Part shown: positions 61,352 through 64,000 of the stretch, piece by piece
Position numbering within the stretch: position 1 is the first letter of the stretch
Layout: each line of letters opens with the position of its first letter
DNA from: Streptomyces sp. ISL-43
GTDB lineage: Bacteria > Actinomycetota > Actinomycetes > Streptomycetales > Streptomycetaceae
Direction of reading: 5' to 3'
DNA: 64,000 nt
Assembly (NCBI RefSeq): GCF_018614195.1
Contig: NZ_JAGGOT010000060.1
Coordinates: 1 to 64,000, forward strand
Program-made: the position numbers and the translations under genes
The notes under the pieces: model-generated
What the model was told of the DNA's origin: nothing
Seen by the model: the letters and a program-made list of their open reading frames with translations, nothing else
Database searches by the model: none

Positions 61352-62038
61352 TCAGCCCTGTGCGGGCAGCACGGCGGCTCCGCCGCTGGTACCCGGCTCC
61401 AGCGCGTCGAGCGCCCGGCGCAGTCCGGTGAGCTTGCGCTCCAGGTGGGCCGCGGTCGCCACCACCGCCGGATCGGCCGCTTCCTCGCCGAGCTGCTTGG
61501 TCAGCGCCTCCGCCTGCTCCTCCACCGCGGCGAGCCGCGCGGAGAGCTCCGCCAGCAGGCCGGCGGTCTCCTTGGAGCCGTCCGCCGAACCGTTGGAACC
61601 GCCGCCCTCCAGCTGGAGCCTCAGCAGCGCCGCCTGCTCGCGCAGTTGGCAGTTCTTCGTGTACAGCTCCACGAACACCGAGACCTTGGCCCGCAGCACC
61701 CACGGGTCGAAGGGCTTGGAGATGTAGTCCACCGCGCCCGCCGCGTACCCGCGGAAGGTGTGGTGCGGACCGTGGTTGATCGCGGTGAGGAAGATGATCG
61801 GGATGTCCCGGGTCCGCTCCCGCCGCTTGATGTGCGCGGCCGTCTCGAAGCCGTCCATGCCGGGCATCTGCACATCCAGCAGGATGACCGCGAAATCGTC
61901 CGTCAGCAGCGCCTTGAGCGCTTCCTCCCCCGACGACGCCCGGACCAGGGTCTGATCGAGCGCGGAGAGGATGGCCTCCAGCGCCAGCAGATTCTCCGGC
62001 CGGTCGTCGACCAGGAGGATCTTGGCCTTCTGCACCAT
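61352..62038 (-). CDS. osaB: response regulator OsaB with C-terminal coiled coil
   Basis: A 228-residue receiver protein: AKILLVDDRPENLLALEAIL, phospho-Asp in FAVILLDVQMPGMDGFETAA, switch Thr in IIFLTAINHGPHHTF and Lys in DYISKPFDP. No DNA-binding domain follows; instead a helical coiled coil (QLREQAALLRLQLEGGG, then ELSARLAAVEEQAEALTKQL) ends the protein. In S. coelicolor OsaB, beside ftsK and the hybrid kinase OsaA, is needed for adaptation to osmotic stress and for aerial growth; the same order here supports the name. ATG at 62038 with GGAGG seven bases upstream. A gap of 236 bp to osaA leaves room for its own promoter. Confidence 0.9.
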   Translation of the reverse strand: MVQKAKILLVDDRPENLLALEAILSALDQTLVRASSGEEALKALLTDDFAVILLDVQMPGMDGFETAAHIKRRERTRDIPIIFLTAINHGPHHTFRGYAAGAVDYISKPFDPWVLRAKVSVFVELYTKNCQLREQAALLRLQLEGGGSNGSADGSKETAGLLAELSARLAAVEEQAEALTKQLGEEAADPAVVATAAHLERKLTGLRRALDALEPGTSGGAAVLPAQG

Positions 62039-62274
62039 GCCCTGTCCTCCTCGCCCCGGCATGGGGCCTCCCCGGCTCCTGGCACCGGCCTGTGTGCCGG
62101 GCCCCGCCCCAGAGGATGGCATCCTTGCGCCGTCCGTCCTTGTGCCGGTCATCGTAGCCCCAGTCCCGAGATCGCCACACCCTGTCACCAAGATGTCACT
62201 GTGCACGAAGCGGAAACGTGGTGGGAGGGCAGAAGGTTCCCTCGGGAGTCCCTCCCCGCCCGCCCGCTCACGCC

Positions 62275-64000
62275 TCAGTTTCCCCGCATATGCCCTTCCA
62301 TGACCGACAGTAGATAGTCGGGTTCCACCGGCTTGGTCACATAGTCCGAGGCTCCGGACTCGATCGCCTTCTCCCGGTCGCCCTTCATCGCCTTCGCCGT
62401 CAGCGCGATGATCGGCAGCCCCTCGAACTGCGGCATCCGCCGGATCGCCGAGGTCGTCGCGTACCCGTCCATCTCCGGCATCATGATGTCCATCAGCACG
62501 AGCGCCACGTCGTCGTGCTGCTCCAGGACCTCGATGCCCTCCCGGCCGTTCTCCGCGTACAGCACCGCCAGCCCGTGCTGCTCCAGCACGCTGGTCAGCG
62601 CGAACACGTTGCGCACGTCGTCGTCCACGATCAGCACCCGCTCGCCGTGGAAGTCGTAGGTCCGCGGCGCCACGGGCAGCGGCTCCTCGACGGCCCACGC
62701 CTCCGCCTCGCCCTGCCCCGGCACCTCCGCCCGCAGCAGCGGCTCGCTCAAGGCCTTGCGGCGGCGCCGGAACAACGCCGAGGACCCCTGCCCCACCGGT
62801 TCCCCGGCCCGCGGCAGCGCAACCGGCTGCACGGACGCTACGGGGCCCTGCACGGCCGGAGCCGCGGGCAGCGCGGGCAGCGCCTCCTCGGCGGCCGGCC
62901 TGCGGTACAGCTCCGCGCGCGCGCCGCCGGGCGTCGGCGGCGCGTACCCCTGCGGGGGCAGCTCGCTCGGGTGCAGGGGCAGGTACAGCGTGAAGGTGGA
63001 CCCGCGGCCGGGCTCGCTGGCCGCGTGGATCTCCCCGCCGAGCAGCCGGGCGATCTCCCGGCTGATGGACAGCCCCAGGCCCGTGCCGCCGTACTTGCGG
63101 CTGGTCGTCCCGTCGGCCTGCTTGAACGCCTCGAAGATCACCAGCATCTTGCTCGCGGCGATCCCGATCCCGGTGTCGGTCACCGAGAAGGCGATCAGGT
63201 CGGCGTCCGCCTCGCGCAGCGAGCCGGCCTCCAGCAGCTGCTGGCGGATCGCCATGGGCACGTCCGCCCCGGCGGGCCGGATCACCAGCTCCACCGCCCC
63301 GGTGTCGGTGAACTTCACCGCGTTCGACAGCAGGTTGCGCAGCACCTGCAGCAGCCGCTGCTCGTCGGTGTGCAGGGTCGCCGGGAGCTCCGGGGAGACC
63401 CGTACCGAGAAGTCGAGCCCCTTCTCCGCGGTGAGCGGCCGGAAGGTGGCCTCCACGTAGTCGACGAGCTGCACCAGCGCGATCCGGGTCGGCGAGACGT
63501 CCATCTTCCCGGCCTCGACCTTCGACAGGTCGAGGATGTCGTTGATCAGCTGGAGCAGGTCGGAGCCGGCCCCGTGGATGGTCTCGGCGAACTCCACCTG
63601 CTTCGGCGAGAGGTTCTCGTCCGCGTTGTCCGCGAGGAGCTTGGCCAGGATCAGCAGCGAGTTGAGCGGGGTCCGCAGCTCGTGGGACATGTTCGCCAGG
63701 AACTCGGACTTGTAGCGCATCGAGACCGCGAGCTGCTCGGCGCGCTCCTCCAGGACCTGCCGGGCCTCCTCGATCTCGGTGTTCTTCACCTCGATGTCCC
63801 GGTTCTGCTGGGCCAGCAGCTCGGCCTTCTCCTCCAGCTCGGCGTTGGCGGCCTGCAGGGCCTTCTGCCGGTTCTCCAGCTCGTCCGAGCGCTCGCGCAG
63901 CTGCTCGGTCATCTCCTGCGACTGCTTGAGCAGCATCTCCGTCTTGGAGTTGACCGAGATGGTGTTGACGCTCGTACCGATCATCTCGGCGATCTGGCTG
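62275..64000 (-). CDS. osaA: hybrid sensor histidine kinase OsaA (5' part outside window)
   Basis: The frame is open through the right edge, so the N-terminus (expected HAMP-repeat sensor part) is missing. Visible are a long coiled coil (RSDELENRQKALQAANAELE), the kinase H-box EFLANMSHELRTPLNSLLIL, N-box LLSNAVKFTDTGAVELV, DTGIGIAASK, GGTGLGLSIS, a Pro/Ala-rich linker and a C-terminal receiver domain (RVLIVDDDVRNVFAL, VALVLMDIMMPEMDGYATTS, IALTAKAMKGD, DYVTKPVEPD). It is thus a hybrid kinase. Neighbouring osaB and ftsK match the S. coelicolor osaA locus, where the pair acts in osmotic adaptation. The internal Met near 63984 is not the true start. Confidence 0.88.
   Translation of the reverse strand, partial: SQIAEMIGTSVNTISVNSKTEMLLKQSQEMTEQLRERSDELENRQKALQAANAELEEKAELLAQQNRDIEVKNTEIEEARQVLEERAEQLAVSMRYKSEFLANMSHELRTPLNSLLILAKLLADNADENLSPKQVEFAETIHGAGSDLLQLINDILDLSKVEAGKMDVSPTRIALVQLVDYVEATFRPLTAEKGLDFSVRVSPELPATLHTDEQRLLQVLRNLLSNAVKFTDTGAVELVIRPAGADVPMAIRQQLLEAGSLREADADLIAFSVTDTGIGIAASKMLVIFEAFKQADGTTSRKYGGTGLGLSISREIARLLGGEIHAASEPGRGSTFTLYLPLHPSELPPQGYAPPTPGGARAELYRRPAAEEALPALPAAPAVQGPVASVQPVALPRAGEPVGQGSSALFRRRRKALSEPLLRAEVPGQGEAEAWAVEEPLPVAPRTYDFHGERVLIVDDDVRNVFALTSVLEQHGLAVLYAENGREGIEVLEQHDDVALVLMDIMMPEMDGYATTSAIRRMPQFEGLPIIALTAKAMKGDREKAIESGASDYVTKPVEPDYLLSVMEGHMRGN

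Overview
The window is a very GC-rich, densely packed actinobacterial chromosome segment, almost certainly from a Streptomyces or a close relative. It carries the conserved streptomycete blocks hflX - M1 peptidase - RSH protein - dapF - miaA - miaB, gluR/gluK with gluABCD, recA-recX, and clgR-cinA-pgsA-rimO-(RodZ-like)-ftsK-osaB-osaA. Frequent GTG starts, ATGA/GTGA overlaps and several apparently leaderless genes fit this. I saw no rRNA, tRNA, CRISPR array, transposase or integrase.

Layout. (1) 45-15249 is mostly core: a class III aminotransferase at the left edge, a secreted trypsin-like lipoprotein, HflX, an M1 aminopeptidase, a RelA/SpoT homologue, DapF, MiaA, two small MG(I/L)LD proteins, a dioxygenase-like protein, MiaB and an orphan TAXI-type binding protein. 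(2) 15271-25507 is an accessory block: ROK kinase, LacI-family regulator, GH38 alpha-mannosidase, then divergently a GH5 enzyme and a Tat-exported GH85 endo-beta-N-acetylglucosaminidase. Together these look like a high-mannose N-glycan catabolic locus. (3) 25508-31368 is glutamate sensing (GluR-GluK) and uptake (GluABCD). (4) 31489-34202 holds a flavin monooxygenase and a cysteine dioxygenase-rhodanese pair preceded by a Cys-ending leader peptide. (5) 34373-43429 has an orphan FtsX-type permease, recX-recA with a LexA-type box, a Clp_N/HTH protein, an AI-2E-family permease, DUF3046, a helical-repeat protein and AzlCD. (6) 43496-53668 has a nucleotidyltransferase, a DUF2716 fusion protein, an AraC regulator, the large helicase Lhr, a Nei/Fpg glycosylase and an SDR. 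(7) 53851-64000 is the clgR to osaA block, running off the right edge.

Most notable: the N-glycan locus has an exported endoglycosidase but apparently cytosolic GH38 and GH5 enzymes and no importer in view. Its GH38 gene is broken by a frameshift that an 11-bp tandem duplication explains exactly; deleting one copy on paper restores one continuous reading frame. Other points are the cysteine leader peptide before the cysteine-oxidation genes, and a Clp_N/HTH gene whose leaderless promoter is covered by two identical dyads. All functional statements are read from sequence motifs and family knowledge; no database search was run.
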